From: TMED14 sp041192685
GTDB taxonomy: Bacteria; Bacteroidota; Bacteroidia; Flavobacteriales; Schleiferiaceae
DNA length: 6,824 nt
Assembly (NCBI GenBank): GCA_041192685.1
Contig: JBEEMM010000077.1
Coordinates: 1-6,824 of the forward strand
Direction: 5' to 3'
A program made the translations under genes and the position numbers. The notes below the pieces were generated by a model. The model was not told the DNA's origin. It searched no databases and was given only the letters and a program-made list of their open reading frames with translations. This document shows positions 6,780 through 6,824 of the stretch, in pieces. The number at the start of each line of letters is the position of its first letter. The first letter of the stretch is position 1.

Positions 6780-6824
6780 GTGCAATTTGAAATCCAATCC
6801 AAAGACACCCAATCTTCGGCGAGA
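6780..6824 (+). CDS. tgt: Queuine tRNA-ribosyltransferase, N-terminal 15 codons (cut by right edge)
   Basis: From GTG 6780 the + strand reads MQFEIQSKDTQSSAR and stays open to the right edge. This resembles the start of bacterial Tgt, which typically reads M-x-F-(E/D)-(L/I), then a T/D-rich turn, then S-x-AR followed by AG or RG (recalled from the family). Tgt exchanges guanine 34 for the queuosine precursor preQ1 in the anticodon of Tyr, His, Asn and Asp tRNAs. The same frame also has an ATG at 6735, but that would add 15 residues unlike any Tgt I know and would lie over both promoter boxes, so GTG is preferred. With only 15 codons visible, the call depends on a short match. The rest of the gene should lie just to the right. 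Confidence 0.62.
   Translation, partial: MQFEIQSKDTQSSAR

Noticed and set aside
6734..6808. Longer N-terminus of the glycosyltransferase from GTG 6808
   Set aside because: The extra 25 residues carry no family feature, would overlap the probable tgt start on the other strand, and would place the TACTTTTG promoter box inside the gene.

Overview
This window looks like ordinary chromosome from a member of the Bacteroidota, most likely a Flavobacteriales lineage with unusually high GC (mid-50s percent by eye). The evidence is the C-terminal part of a GldG-type gliding-motility ABC transporter subunit, a family confined to Bacteroidota, the Bacteroidota-type PruA and RsmG sequences, the lack of Shine-Dalgarno sequences before the starts, and TAnnTTTG-like -7 promoter elements. 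I cannot name a genus.

Left half, + strand: the end of gldG (cut by the left edge) overlaps by 4 bp with a membrane-anchored DUF4340 protein. After a 12 bp gap comes dnaN (DNA polymerase III sliding clamp), and 10 bp later a PPP-type metallophosphoesterase that starts at GTG. These four genes are packed like one transcription unit, although a -7-like box just before dnaN suggests it may also have its own promoter. After 45 bp without a clear signal comes pruA, the proline-catabolic aldehyde dehydrogenase, with all catalytic motifs intact.

Right half, - strand: pruA converges on rsmG (16S rRNA G527 N7-methyltransferase). A perfect 18 bp palindrome fills the 28 bp gap and is the best candidate for a shared terminator. 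Upstream of rsmG, overlapping it by one base (TGATG), is a membrane-anchored family 2 glycosyltransferase whose usual DxD motif reads D-A-A. Upstream again, 46 bp hold two back-to-back TAnnTTTG boxes. One faces the glycosyltransferase-rsmG pair. The other faces a + strand gene that starts at GTG 6780 and runs off the right edge; its first 15 codons resemble the N-terminus of queuine tRNA-ribosyltransferase (tgt).

Functionally this is a housekeeping patchwork: replication (dnaN), RNA modification (rsmG, probably tgt), proline catabolism (pruA), gliding or cell-surface functions (gldG, the glycosyltransferase), and two genes of unknown precise role (DUF4340 protein, phosphoesterase). I saw no mobile element, CRISPR array, tRNA or rRNA gene, defence system or convincing novel system. 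The points most worth a second look are the tgt start at the edge, the divergent promoter pair, promoter boxes lying almost on the start codons, the altered DxD motif, and the DUF4340 gene coupled to gldG.
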